Positions 24,901 to 33,527 of a DNA stretch of 64,000 nt are shown here, in pieces. The position numbers and the translations under genes were made by a program. The DNA is from Frisingicoccus sp902471845 (GTDB lineage: Bacteria; Bacillota; Clostridia; Lachnospirales; Lachnospiraceae), in assembly GCF_047030795.1 (NCBI RefSeq), contig NZ_JBKYIC010000006.1. The stretch is one strand, 5' to 3'. Every line of letters starts with the position of its first letter. Positions within the stretch are counted from its first letter, which is position 1. The notes beneath the pieces were generated by a model. The model was not told where the DNA came from, made no database searches, and was given only the letters and a program-made list of their open reading frames with translations.

Positions 24901-26463
24901 AAAACGCTGTTTAAAATATTTGAACAACGGCTGATGCTTTTCTGATAATACAGGCAGAGGGCTGTCAATACCCATGGCTGCAATCGGTTCGCTGCCGGTC
25001 TGAGCCATCGGCAAAATGGAAGTTTTTAATTCTTCGTAAGTATAACCAAAAGCTTTCTGGAGACGAGTCCGCTCTTCTTTTGTATAACTTTCCACCCGCT
25101 TGTTCGGGATTTTCAGTTTTTCCAACTCTACAAGGTTTTTATCGACCCATTCACCGTAAGGCTTACGGGAAGCATAATACTCTTTTAACTCATCATCATC
25201 GATCAGTCTTCCCTGAACCGTATCCACAAGAAGCATTTTGCCCGGATGAAGACGTTCTTTTAAGACAACCTTTTCCGGCGGAATTTCCAGTGCGCCGACT
25301 TCAGAAGAAAGAATCAAGGTATCATCATCCGTCACATAATACCGGGAAGGACGGAGGCCGTTCCGGTCGAGAATCGCGCCGAGCAGATCACCGTCGGAGA
25401 ATACGATGGATGCCGGGCCATCCCAAGGTTCCATCATGGTCGCATAATACTGATAGAAATCCTTTTTGGCCTGGCTCATGTTCCGGTTGTTGATCCAAGG
25501 TTCCGGAATAAGGACCATAACCGCCAGCGGCAGATCCAGACCATTCATGACAAGAAATTCCAACGTATTATCAAGCATGGCCGAATCAGAACCTGAGCTG
25601 TTGATGACCGGAAGAACCTTGCCCATATCTTCTGAACGCATGATCTGAGAGCACATGGTCTCTTCTCTGGCCAGCATACGGTCGGCATTTCCCTGAATGG
25701 TATTAATCTCGCCGTTATGAACAATAAAACGATTTGGATGGGCACGCATCCAGCTCGGTGTCGTATTCGTACTAAAACGGGAATGCACCGTTGCAATAGC
25801 AGATTCATAATCTGCATCCTGTAAATCCGCAAAGAACTGGCGAAGCTGGCCTACAAGGAACATACCTTTGTAAACGATGGTACGGCTGGACATGGAAACC
25901 ACATAGGTATTTTCATTGGACTGCTCGAAAATACGGCGAGCTATGTAAAGCTTACGGTCGAAGTCAATACCTTTATTCACATTTGCCGGTTTTTTGATAA
26001 ATCCCTGCATGATATATGGCATACAGTCCAGTGCTTTATGTCCGAGAACTTCCGGAACGATCGGCACTGTACGCCATCCCAAAAATTCCAGTCCTTCTTT
26101 TTCCACAACAATTTCCAGCATCTTTTTCGCCTGGTTTCTTTCCAGCTCATCCTGCGGGAAGAAAAACATACCAATACCGTATTCTCTCTCGCCGCCGATT
26201 TCGAAACCAAGTTCCTTCGTCACTTTGCTGAAAAAGCGATGGGAAATCTGAAGCAGAATACCAACACCGTCTCCGGTCTTTCCTTCCGCATCTTTTCCTG
26301 CACGATGTTCCAGTGTCTCAACGATGGTGAGTGCCTGCTCCACTGTCGCATGAGTTTTGATACCTTTAATATTTACAACTGCTCCGATACCGCAATTGTC
26401 ATGTTCAAATTCCGGTCTGTACAGAGGCGGCTGAACAGGGATTCCTGTGGTCTCTTTGCTCAT
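21907..26463 (-). CDS. gltB: Glutamate synthase large subunit
   Basis: A 1518-residue GltB of full length. The class II glutaminase domain begins at Cys24 in HDNCGIGAVV, which becomes the N-terminal nucleophile after removal of a short propeptide. The central domain is followed by the FMN-binding synthase barrel, recognisable in ISGYDGGTGAAPRTS (about 1070), and by the 3Fe-4S Cys segment CVMMRVCNLDTCPVG (about 1140). The C-terminal Gly-rich beta-helix domain closes the protein. GAAAGGA precedes the ATG. A strong hairpin terminator lies only about 30 bp upstream, so expression may depend on read-through. Confidence 0.97.
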   Translation of the reverse strand: MSKETTGIPVQPPLYRPEFEHDNCGIGAVVNIKGIKTHATVEQALTIVETLEHRAGKDAEGKTGDGVGILLQISHRFFSKVTKELGFEIGGEREYGIGMFFFPQDELERNQAKKMLEIVVEKEGLEFLGWRTVPIVPEVLGHKALDCMPYIMQGFIKKPANVNKGIDFDRKLYIARRIFEQSNENTYVVSMSSRTIVYKGMFLVGQLRQFFADLQDADYESAIATVHSRFSTNTTPSWMRAHPNRFIVHNGEINTIQGNADRMLAREETMCSQIMRSEDMGKVLPVINSSGSDSAMLDNTLEFLVMNGLDLPLAVMVLIPEPWINNRNMSQAKKDFYQYYATMMEPWDGPASIVFSDGDLLGAILDRNGLRPSRYYVTDDDTLILSSEVGALEIPPEKVVLKERLHPGKMLLVDTVQGRLIDDDELKEYYASRKPYGEWVDKNLVELEKLKIPNKRVESYTKEERTRLQKAFGYTYEELKTSILPMAQTGSEPIAAMGIDSPLPVLSEKHQPLFKYFKQRFAQVTNPPIDAIREEVVTSTSVYIGPEGNLLEEKEENCKVVKIKNPILTNTDLLKIKNMNVPGFKVQTIPIIYYKNTSLEKAIDHMFVEADRAYRDGVNMLILSDRGVDENHVAIPSLLAVSALEHYLVRTKKRTALAMILESAEPREVHHFATLLGYGASAINPYLAQESIKELIDSNMLDKDYYAAVDDYNDAVLHGIVKIASKMGVSTIQSYQGSQIFEAIGIDKDVIDKYFTNTVSRIGGIGLEDIAKEVNFLHSKAFDPLDLEIDLSLDSSGSHKFRSGKEEHLYDPNTIHLLQESTRRGDYNLFKEYSAAINDESRTMNLRGLMDFNYPENGVPIEEVESVDSIVQRFKTGAMSYGSISQEAHETLAIAMNKIHGKSNSGEGGESLERLTVGKDGLNKCSAIKQVASGRFGVTSRYLVSANEIQIKMAQGAKPGEGGHLPGGKVYPWVAKTRHSTPGVSLISPPPHHDIYSIEDLAQLIYDLKNANRDARISVKLVSEAGVGTVAAGVAKAGAQVILISGYDGGTGAAPRTSIHNAGLPWELGLAETHQTLIMNDLRSKVRLETDGKLMTGRDVAIAAMLGAEEFGFATAPLVTMGCVMMRVCNLDTCPVGVATQNPELRKRFKGKPEYVINFMHFVAQELREYMAKLGVRTVDELVGRSDLLKVKEHAAGKWADKIDLSAIINNPYLDTDKGMKFDPAQVYDFELEKTLDMQVLMKEFKSALHNKKKKKIEINVKNTDRSLGTIFGSEITKRYQDTLEDDTFVVKCNGSGGQSFGAFIPKGLTLNLIGDSNDYFGKGLSGGKLTLAPPKNVKFKPHENIIVGNVALYGATSGKAFINGVAGERFCVRNSGALAVVEGVGDHGCEYMTGGRVVILGGTGKNFAAGMSGGIAYVLDEKSDFYTRVNKELVSLEAVTSKYDVQELKEMITEHVEATGSEMGKKVLDNFVDYLPKFKKVLPHDYSKMQTAIAHMEEKGLSVDQAQIEAFYANKRG

Positions 26464-26493
26464 CTATTATCATTCCTTTCTTTCAAATTCAAT

Positions 26494-26533
26494 AAAAAAA
26501 GACAAGGATAGCCTTTTTCGACTTCCTTGTCTT
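26494..26533 (-). terminator. Terminator after hemZ or attenuator before gltB
   Basis: AAGACAAGGA pairs with TCCTTGTCTT (10 bp), followed on the minus strand by seven T. It lies 31 bp after the hemZ stop and 31 bp before the gltB start. No promoter fits between the hairpin and gltB; a weak TTGAAA/TAATCT pair (17-nt spacer) lies before it at about 26557-26585. This leaves open whether the hairpin simply ends hemZ transcription or attenuates gltBD. Confidence 0.8.
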
Positions 26534-26563
26534 AATGTAGATTAGCACAACCCTTTTACTTTT

Positions 26564-28102
26564 TCAAGTCTTTTTTTCAAATATTCCATATTTTGGAAAA
26601 TTATGGTGTTTTCTTTCTATCATTTCATCGATGCGCTCAATATAATCTTTCACACTTTTTACATTCTCCACCCGCTCAATTCGGTTCTCGGCCGGATAGA
26701 GGATTTTCGACGAGCCCCCGGCGCCGACGGCCACAATGCTCTGCTTTTCTTCCATAATAAGGATATTGTACAGGCATTCTTTTCCCGGTTTGGCATAGCC
26801 CACATTTTCCAGATTGCCTGCCATGTTTTTCTGACGATACAGATAATAGGGTTCCATCCCCATAGCTTCGGCTTCATGCCAGGCCATGTCGATCATCCGG
26901 TTGACCTCTTCCTGTGGGGCCGGTGGATAGAGTTCCAGATTCTGATTCAGCCGGGATGCCCGCTTCACCGCAAGAGAATGAACCGTCATGCTCTCCGGAG
27001 CCAGCTGCCGGATTCCTTCCAGAGTTTTCTCCACATCCTCGGAGTTCTCACCCGGAAGTCCCAGAATCAAATCCATATTGATATTGGAAAACCCGACCTG
27101 GCGCGCCATGGCAAAAGCCCGCTCCACATCTTCTACACTATGCCGGCGTCCAATGACATCCAGTGTTTTCTGATTCAATGTCTGAGGATTAATAGAAATC
27201 CGCTCAATACCATGGCCTTTCATAACCCTCAGTTTATCCATATCGATACTGTCCGGCCTTCCCGCCTCAATGGTAAATTCCCGGGCAATATCCAAATCAA
27301 AATTCTCTTCTAATGTGCATAACAATCGGTCCATCTGCTCCGCATTTAAGGAAGTCGGTGTACCGCCGCCCATATAAACCGTCGTCAGACAACTCGGATC
27401 GACCATACGACTGACCTGGCGGATTTCTTTAAATAAAGCGTCCAGATAGTTGTCCACTTCCTTCGCCCATACATTCAGTGGGTAAGATGAAAAGGAACAA
27501 TACAGACAAATCGTTGGACAGAAGGGAATCCCCACATAGAGACTAAAGGACCGTTCCTCATCGATACCCTCCAGGATTCGTTTTTCATTGGCCGCAACCT
27601 TTGTACAGAGACGAATTTTTTCCTCGGACACCTTATAAATCTGCCGCAGGTGTTCTGCTGCTTCTTCTCTGGAATGACCTCCGTCATAAAAAGCCATCGG
27701 AATTTTTGTCGGACGAATACCGGTCAATGTGCCCCAGGGCAGTGTTCGGCCTGTAACTTCACAGAGCAGCTCGTAGAGAGCTGTTTTCACGCAGTTTTTC
27801 CCGGCCTTATGGTCTTTCGGAAAATCTTCAATCCATTTACGTCCCAAAACCTGACCATCAGCGTCCTTCAGCGTCAGATTGAGATGATTTTCGACATACA
27901 TCGCTTCCATCTTCCGATAAACCTGCTCCCGGCTGTCTTCGGCCCGCTCCTGACCATCCGCCTGTTCCCGGCTTTTTTTCCTCTCAGATGCGCCCATATT
28001 TTCCGGTTTCCGGGCCAAAATTTTCTCCCCATGGTAAAACGCCATGAGGAGAGCCCGAATATCGTTTTCATATCTTTCTTCGTTTAAAATTAATTCAATC
28101 AT
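26564..28102 (-). CDS. hemZ: Coproporphyrinogen dehydrogenase HemZ-type radical SAM protein
   Basis: A 512-residue radical SAM enzyme of the HemN/HemZ group, associated with oxygen-independent oxidation of coproporphyrinogen III in heme synthesis. The cluster-binding motif is CPTICLYC, with Cys at 195, 199 and 202. YMGGGTPTSL (about 244-253) is the SAM-binding glycine loop, and SINPQTLNQKTLDVIGRRH (about 307) is typical of HemN-like enzymes. An N-terminal domain of about 185 residues precedes the radical SAM core, as in HemZ. No other heme genes are nearby, so the actual substrate should be treated as likely rather than proven. Its ribosome-binding site is weak, 8 bp after the MBL stop. Confidence 0.9.
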   Translation of the reverse strand: MIELILNEERYENDIRALLMAFYHGEKILARKPENMGASERKKSREQADGQERAEDSREQVYRKMEAMYVENHLNLTLKDADGQVLGRKWIEDFPKDHKAGKNCVKTALYELLCEVTGRTLPWGTLTGIRPTKIPMAFYDGGHSREEAAEHLRQIYKVSEEKIRLCTKVAANEKRILEGIDEERSFSLYVGIPFCPTICLYCSFSSYPLNVWAKEVDNYLDALFKEIRQVSRMVDPSCLTTVYMGGGTPTSLNAEQMDRLLCTLEENFDLDIAREFTIEAGRPDSIDMDKLRVMKGHGIERISINPQTLNQKTLDVIGRRHSVEDVERAFAMARQVGFSNINMDLILGLPGENSEDVEKTLEGIRQLAPESMTVHSLAVKRASRLNQNLELYPPAPQEEVNRMIDMAWHEAEAMGMEPYYLYRQKNMAGNLENVGYAKPGKECLYNILIMEEKQSIVAVGAGGSSKILYPAENRIERVENVKSVKDYIERIDEMIERKHHNFPKYGIFEKKT

Positions 28103-28110
28103 CGTTTCTT

Positions 28111-28740
28111 TTAATAAATAAATGGATTGTGTGCCTTTTCATAGGCAATGGTTGTTGTTCCGCCGTGTCCAGGAAATACATCCGTATCATCCGGAAGCAC
28201 AAACAGACGCGTCTTAATGGACTCGATCAACTGACGGCTGCTTCCTGTAGGGAAATCAGAGCGTCCCACCGATGCTTCAAACAGGGTGTCGCCACTGATC
28301 AGTACCTTCTCTTCTTCCATATAGAAGCATACACTTCCAATCGTATGTCCCGGTGTAGAAATGACTTTTAATTTCATTCCTGCCAGCTCAAGCACGTCCC
28401 CGTCAGAGAAAAGCTCATCCGCTTTCATGGAGAGATAAGCTCCCATCATGGTAGAGACGTTAATCTGAGGATTTACAAGAACTTCCACCTCATCTTTGCT
28501 GGCATAGATTGGAATATCATATTCCTTTTTAACTCCCTGTACCCCCATAATATGATCAAAATGACCATGGGTCAGCAGAATAGCCACCGGTTTCAGACCT
28601 TCGCTGTTAATCCATTCAATAATTTTCTGTGCCCGGTCGGCCGGGTCAACAATCAAAACCTCTTTTGTATCTTCATTAATCAAAAAATAGCAGTTTGTCT
28701 GAACTGGCCCAAGGACCATCATTCGAATTGCAAGATTCAT
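28111..28740 (-). CDS. MBL-fold metallo-hydrolase (glyoxalase II-like)
   Basis: A 209-residue metallo-beta-lactamase-fold hydrolase. The zinc motif THGHFDHIMG (about residues 56-65) carries the HxHxDH signature. Further ligands are the His of STPGHTIGS (about 131), Asp of ISGDTLF (about 151) and His of FPGHGGTTT (about 193). Small clostridial members are often labelled hydroxyacylglutathione hydrolases, but glutathione is usually absent in these bacteria, so another thioester or lactone is likely. It lies 5 bp after relA with a strong AGGAGG site, inside the apt-relA-MBL-hemZ run. Confidence 0.92.
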   Translation of the reverse strand: MNLAIRMMVLGPVQTNCYFLINEDTKEVLIVDPADRAQKIIEWINSEGLKPVAILLTHGHFDHIMGVQGVKKEYDIPIYASKDEVEVLVNPQINVSTMMGAYLSMKADELFSDGDVLELAGMKLKVISTPGHTIGSVCFYMEEEKVLISGDTLFEASVGRSDFPTGSSRQLIESIKTRLFVLPDDTDVFPGHGGTTTIAYEKAHNPFIY

Positions 28741-28745
28741 GGGTA

Positions 28746-31043
28746 TCAGCCTCCTGTTGTTCGTTCAATATCGTAAACACATTCCAGATTTCGCAGTTTA
28801 TCAATGACTTTATTCAACTGGGTCACACTGTGAATGTCAAATGCCGCGTTGATCGTCGCCGTATTGTTTTTGCCGGAGCGGCTGGACATGGCCGTCACAT
28901 TGATTTCATTTTCCGTAAATACCCTGGCCACCTCAACAAGAACACCGACACGGTCTTCCACGTAAATATTGATGTCCGCCTTATAGGCTTTTCCTGTCAC
29001 TTCATCCGGTGAAGCCATCCATTCGGCTTCCAGGATTCGCGCCCGGTCTTCCTCAGAAATGTGAATCATATTGACACAGTCTGTCCGGTGAATGGACACA
29101 CCACGCCCGCGGGTAACAAAACCGACGATCTCATCACCCGGTACCGGATTACAGCATTTGGAAAAACGCACGGCCACATCGTCCAGACCTTTGACAATAA
29201 TGCCGCTCTTACCCTTTTTCTCCCGCTTATCTTCGGTAGTTTTCTTGCTAATCTCCGAGATGTTTTTAAGCACCTGGGTGTCTGTGACTTCTTTTTTCTT
29301 CTTTTTGTTATCTTCTTCAACAAGTTTATTGACAACCTGGCCCTCTTTCAGACCTCCGTGTCCGACGGCCGCCAATACGGCATCCCAATCCCGGAAACCA
29401 TATTTGCGGATAACTTTTTCCATATATTCCGGTTTAAGAATCTCACTCAGCACAATGCTCTTTGTCTTGCAGTATTTATCCAACTGCTCTTTTCCCCGAA
29501 GAATATTATCCTCTTTGTACTGGGTCTTAAACCACTGGTTAATCTTATTCTTTGCCTGAGTACTCTTTACAATATTCAGCCAGTCCCGGCTTGGCCCCTT
29601 GGAATTCTGGGACGTAATAACCTCAATCCGATCCCCGTTCTGGATCTGATAATCAATCGTTACAAGCTTGCCGTTCACTCTGGCGCCAACCATCTTGTTG
29701 CCGACTGCGCTGTGAATACTGTAGGCAAAGTCAATCGGCGTCGAACCGTTCGGAAGATTTTTTACATCGCCGGCCGGTGTGAAGCAGTAAACACTTTCTG
29801 AGAACAGATCCAGATCGTTTTTCAGCAGGCTCATAAATTCCTTATTATCGGACATATCCCGCTGCCACTCCAGAATCTGCCGCAGCCAGGTCAATTTAGC
29901 TTCTTCATTATTCTCTATATTTTTTCCATTCGGATCTTCTTTATATTTCCAATGAGCGGCAATACCATATTCCGCTGTCTTATGCATCTCAAAGGTACGA
30001 ATCTGAATTTCAAAAGGCTGTCCCGACGGTCCGATCAGCGTCGTATGTAACGACTGATACATGTTCGGCTTCGGCATAGCAATATAATCCTTGAAACGTC
30101 CCGGAATCGGCTTATACATCTCATGAATCAATCCCAGAGCCGCATAGCAGTCTTTCACCGAGTCCACGATAATACGCACTGCAAACAAATCGTATATCTG
30201 GTCCAGCGTTTTATCCTGATTTACCATCTTACGATAAATACTGAAGAAATGTTTAACACGACCGCTGACTTCTGCCTTGATGCCGCCGTTTTTCATATGC
30301 TGGCTGACTTCGTCTACGATGGAACGCACGAAAGCTTCCCGTTCGCTTTTCTTTGACGCAATATTTCTGGCCAGCTCATAATAGACATCCGGCTCCAGAT
30401 ATCTGAGGGCCAGGTCATCCAGTTCAATCTTAATCTTGGAAATACCAAGACGCTGAGCGATCGGCGCATAGATATCCATCGTCTCTCTCGCTTTTTCCTT
30501 CTGCTTCTCCGGCTTCATATATTTCAATGTCCGCATATTATGCAGACGGTCTGCCAGTTTGATCAAAATAACCCGGATATCCTTTGCCATGGCCAAAAAC
30601 ATTTTTCTTAAATTTTCCGCCTGAACTTCGACCTTGTCGGAAGAGTAGGACAACTGACCCAACTTGGTAACACCATCCACGATCAAAGCAACCTCTGAAC
30701 CAAACTCTGCCTCGATATCTTCCCGTGTCATCACTGTATCTTCTACCACATCATGAAGAAGACCGCCGACGATCGTTTCCTTATCCAATTCCAGATCCGC
30801 CAGGATCATCGCCACACAGATTGGATGAATGATATAAGGTTCACCGGATTTACGCACCTGCCCGTTATGAGCATTAAAAGCAATCTGATAAGCCTTTTCA
30901 ATCTGAGTCACATCCGCTGACGGATGATATTTCTTTACTTTTTCAATAAGTTCATCATAAAGAATCTCCGGGGGTATAAAATCTTTTTTCTCGGACTTAT
31001 CCCGTTCATCCTCGATAATGTCCACATCAATGACTTTATCCAT
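28746..31043 (-). CDS. relA: Bifunctional (p)ppGpp synthetase/hydrolase
   Basis: Long RelA/SpoT (Rel) protein, 765 residues, which makes and degrades the stringent-response alarmone. The N-terminal HD hydrolase has HDVVEDT (about residues 88-94), showing the hydrolase is intact. The synthetase domain follows, with RVDKTLDQIYDLFAVRII-type sequence near 260 and the RFKDYIAMPKPNMYQSLH substrate region near 310. TGS (FAYSIHSAVGNKM) and C-terminal ACT domains complete it. The start is taken as ATG 31043 with AGGGG 5 nt upstream; the codon before is TTG. It sits 8 bp after apt and 5 bp before the MBL gene. Confidence 0.97.
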   Translation of the reverse strand: MDKVIDVDIIEDERDKSEKKDFIPPEILYDELIEKVKKYHPSADVTQIEKAYQIAFNAHNGQVRKSGEPYIIHPICVAMILADLELDKETIVGGLLHDVVEDTVMTREDIEAEFGSEVALIVDGVTKLGQLSYSSDKVEVQAENLRKMFLAMAKDIRVILIKLADRLHNMRTLKYMKPEKQKEKARETMDIYAPIAQRLGISKIKIELDDLALRYLEPDVYYELARNIASKKSEREAFVRSIVDEVSQHMKNGGIKAEVSGRVKHFFSIYRKMVNQDKTLDQIYDLFAVRIIVDSVKDCYAALGLIHEMYKPIPGRFKDYIAMPKPNMYQSLHTTLIGPSGQPFEIQIRTFEMHKTAEYGIAAHWKYKEDPNGKNIENNEEAKLTWLRQILEWQRDMSDNKEFMSLLKNDLDLFSESVYCFTPAGDVKNLPNGSTPIDFAYSIHSAVGNKMVGARVNGKLVTIDYQIQNGDRIEVITSQNSKGPSRDWLNIVKSTQAKNKINQWFKTQYKEDNILRGKEQLDKYCKTKSIVLSEILKPEYMEKVIRKYGFRDWDAVLAAVGHGGLKEGQVVNKLVEEDNKKKKKEVTDTQVLKNISEISKKTTEDKREKKGKSGIIVKGLDDVAVRFSKCCNPVPGDEIVGFVTRGRGVSIHRTDCVNMIHISEEDRARILEAEWMASPDEVTGKAYKADINIYVEDRVGVLVEVARVFTENEINVTAMSSRSGKNNTATINAAFDIHSVTQLNKVIDKLRNLECVYDIERTTGG

Positions 31044-31051
31044 CAAATCCC

Positions 31052-31576
31052 CTACTTTCCTTCATATACAATAACAGAATCTACGTCGTATCCCTCGAGC
31101 TTTGCCCGTCCGTTCAATCCGGCCAGCTCCATCAGAAAAAGATTTTTCACAACAATACCGCCCAGGCTTTCCACAAGCTCGATCATAGCTCTGGAAGTTC
31201 CGCCGGTAGCGATCAGATCATCGATGAGAACGACCTTCTGTCCCGGTAAAATCGCATCTTTATGAATCTCGATTTCTGCAGTTCCATATTCCAGTTCATA
31301 GGAAGCAGACACCGTTTCTCTCGGCAGCTTTCCTTTTTTACGCACAAGGACAAACGGCTTATGAAGATTATAGGCCAATGGCATACCAAAAATAAAACCT
31401 CTGGATTCGGCTCCGGCAATCACATCAAAATCCAGGCCTTCCAGTTTTTCCATCAATGAATTAATGGCCAGATTCAAACCATCTGCATCCTGCAAAACAC
31501 TGGTAACGTCTCTGAAAATAATCCCCGGTTCCGGAAAATCCGGTATACTAATTACATAATCCTCTAATTTCTTCAT
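31052..31576 (-). CDS. apt: Adenine phosphoribosyltransferase
   Basis: Apt salvages adenine to AMP using PRPP. The start at 31576 (MKKLEDYVISIPDFPEPG) is supported by a GAGGGAG ribosome-binding site and gives 174 residues, the usual length. The N-terminal IPDFPEPGIIFRDVT is the family signature. The PRPP-binding loop is VVLIDDLIATGGTS (about 118-131). An alternative upstream start would add 16 residues with no family support. It is placed directly before relA, an arrangement common in Clostridia, linking purine salvage to alarmone nucleotide metabolism. Confidence 0.97.
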   Translation of the reverse strand: MKKLEDYVISIPDFPEPGIIFRDVTSVLQDADGLNLAINSLMEKLEGLDFDVIAGAESRGFIFGMPLAYNLHKPFVLVRKKGKLPRETVSASYELEYGTAEIEIHKDAILPGQKVVLIDDLIATGGTSRAMIELVESLGGIVVKNLFLMELAGLNGRAKLEGYDVDSVIVYEGK

Positions 31577-31614
31577 ACTTTTCTCCCTCTCTTCTGGAAT
31601 AATCGATACCAACC

Positions 31615-31644
31615 ATTTTACCACAGGTTACTCTAAAAAAACAA
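31615..31644 (-). promoter_or_regulatory. Promoter candidate for apt-relA
   Basis: TTGTTT (31639-31644) and TAAAAT (31615-31620) on the minus strand are 18 nt apart, and the -10 box is preceded by TGG, an extended form. The -35 box overlaps the region just before the recJ stop. Confidence 0.5.
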
Positions 31645-31647
31645 CAT

Positions 31648-33435
31648 TTAACGGGGAATTCTCTGGAAATTATGTATAATTATCTGTAAAGTCCTCCGTC
31701 CGCCGTACTCATTCAGTGATGGATAATAGGTAAATGCCAGATCTACCGGATTTGAAAGTCCCGCGTACATACGGTTTTTTCCATCCGCACCATACATGTC
31801 TTCCACATAGTCGTCAAACTCCCGGATATCCCCAAAGTACAGAGCCTCCATGCTGACACCGCTGTCATTACGCACCTGCATTTTAAGGACATTTCTGTTT
31901 TTTCCGATAACAGAAGCCCGGAGTATTTTAAAATGCCGTTCTGCAAATATCGGTTTCGGATTTCCTTTTCCAAAGGGCTCCAGTAAATCCAGCTCCTGAA
32001 TAAATCCTTCGCTGATATAATCCAAAGGCATAGGGACGTCGATATGTATGACGGGTATTAAATCCTCTTCCGACAAACCGCAGTTTTGATTCAAACGGTC
32101 TCTCAGTACCGGAAGATTTTCTTTTTTAAAACTCATCCCGGCCGCCATTGCATGACCGCCGAACCGTTCAAACAAATCCCTGCATGCACTTAAAGATTCA
32201 TACATATTATAAGCTTCGATGGAACGGCCGGACGCCTTGATCATCCCGTCATTTTCTGTACCGGCAATGACCGGCCGATGATATTTTTCCTTTAATCTTC
32301 CCGCAATGATTCCCGCCAGACTTTCATGACAATTTTTCAGACAGATAAGAATGATTTTGTCCTTATACAGTCCCTCTTTTTCAATCTGTTCAACGGCCCG
32401 CTCATAGCCCAGAGCTGTCATTTCCTTCCGGCTCTGATTTAACGCAACCAGGTCTGCCGCCAGCCGCTCCGCTTCTTCTCTGTCCGTCGTCTGCAAAAGA
32501 CGGATGGCCGTATCCGCCCTGTCCAGCCGCCCTGCCGCATTAAAGCAGGGACCGATTACAAAACCGATATGATACGCTGAAATATAATTCTTATTCAGAC
32601 CACTGTGACGAATCACGGCCTGCAATCCCGGATGTTCTGTCTTTGCCAGCCCATGAAGCCCATATTTGACAATGATCCGGTTCTCATCCACCAGATCCAT
32701 CACATCGGCCACCGTTGCCACCGCCGCAAAAGGCAAAAGTTCATAAAATTCTGACTTTGGCACACCATAGGTTTCATATAAAAGTTCCACAAACTTCCAG
32801 GCCACTCCAGCGCCGCAAAGCCCTTTAAATGGATAGCCGCAATCCTCCCGCTTCGGATCAATGACTGCGTCGGCCGGCGGCAGCTTATATATCCGTTTTT
32901 CTGCGCCGGCCTCATCCAGGACCATCTCATAAACCACTTCATGGTGATCGGTGATGACCACATCCATCCCCAAATCTTTTGCCATGGCAACCGCATCCAT
33001 GGCCGCAATCCCATTATCACAGGTCAGAATGCATCCCACACCCTTTTTATAGGCTTCCCGGACGATTCGGCTGTTTAATCCATACCCCTCCTGTACCCGG
33101 TCCGGAGCCACCACATAGGCCTGACCGCCAACCTGACAGATACCGCGCCAGAGGATATAGCCGGAGAAAACGCCGTCCACATCAAAATCACTTGCAATAC
33201 AGATGAACTGCCCGCCATCAATGGCCCGGCGGATACATTCAAGTCCCCGGTCCATGTCCTTCATTTTCTCCGGTCGATGGAGGACGCTTAGGTCTCCATA
33301 TAAAAATTGCTGAAATTCTTCATCCGTTTTTAATCCCCGGTTGACCATGATTCGCGCCAGTACCGGACTGATTGAAAAAGTTTTTGCTAAACGGTTAAAA
33401 TCCGCTTTTTTTGCGGCAACCATCCATTTCTCCAT
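31648..33435 (-). CDS. recJ: Single-stranded-DNA-specific exonuclease RecJ
   Basis: RecJ is a 5'-3' single-strand exonuclease in recombination and base-excision repair. DHH-family metal motifs are visible: ASDFDVDGVFSG (about residues 59-70), TCDNGIAAMD, and VITDHHEV (about 140-147). The DHHA1 domain includes FGGHAMAAGMSFKKE (about 412-426), and an OB-fold follows. I choose ATG 33435 (MEKWMVAAKK) because GGAG lies 5 nt before it; the upstream ATG at 33450 has only a weak site. That gives 595 residues, normal for the family. SecDF lies upstream after about 90 bp, without a visible terminator. Confidence 0.95.
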   Translation of the reverse strand: MEKWMVAAKKADFNRLAKTFSISPVLARIMVNRGLKTDEEFQQFLYGDLSVLHRPEKMKDMDRGLECIRRAIDGGQFICIASDFDVDGVFSGYILWRGICQVGGQAYVVAPDRVQEGYGLNSRIVREAYKKGVGCILTCDNGIAAMDAVAMAKDLGMDVVITDHHEVVYEMVLDEAGAEKRIYKLPPADAVIDPKREDCGYPFKGLCGAGVAWKFVELLYETYGVPKSEFYELLPFAAVATVADVMDLVDENRIIVKYGLHGLAKTEHPGLQAVIRHSGLNKNYISAYHIGFVIGPCFNAAGRLDRADTAIRLLQTTDREEAERLAADLVALNQSRKEMTALGYERAVEQIEKEGLYKDKIILICLKNCHESLAGIIAGRLKEKYHRPVIAGTENDGMIKASGRSIEAYNMYESLSACRDLFERFGGHAMAAGMSFKKENLPVLRDRLNQNCGLSEEDLIPVIHIDVPMPLDYISEGFIQELDLLEPFGKGNPKPIFAERHFKILRASVIGKNRNVLKMQVRNDSGVSMEALYFGDIREFDDYVEDMYGADGKNRMYAGLSNPVDLAFTYYPSLNEYGGRRTLQIIIHNFQRIPR

Positions 33436-33527
33436 AGCTTCTCCACTCATTTCTATACAGTTCTTTTAAAACGCAGAAAACTCCACAGGAAAATTTCTTC
33501 TCCGGCAGAGTCTCTGTCATCCTCGTT

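Noticed and set aside
26603..27313. Plus-strand open frame of 236 codons opposite hemZ
   Set aside because: Antisense shadow of a conserved gene, and the translation is rich in rare residues such as His and Phe without domain order.
29061..29801. Plus-strand open frame of 246 codons opposite relA
   Set aside because: Antisense shadow of a conserved gene, with no start signal.
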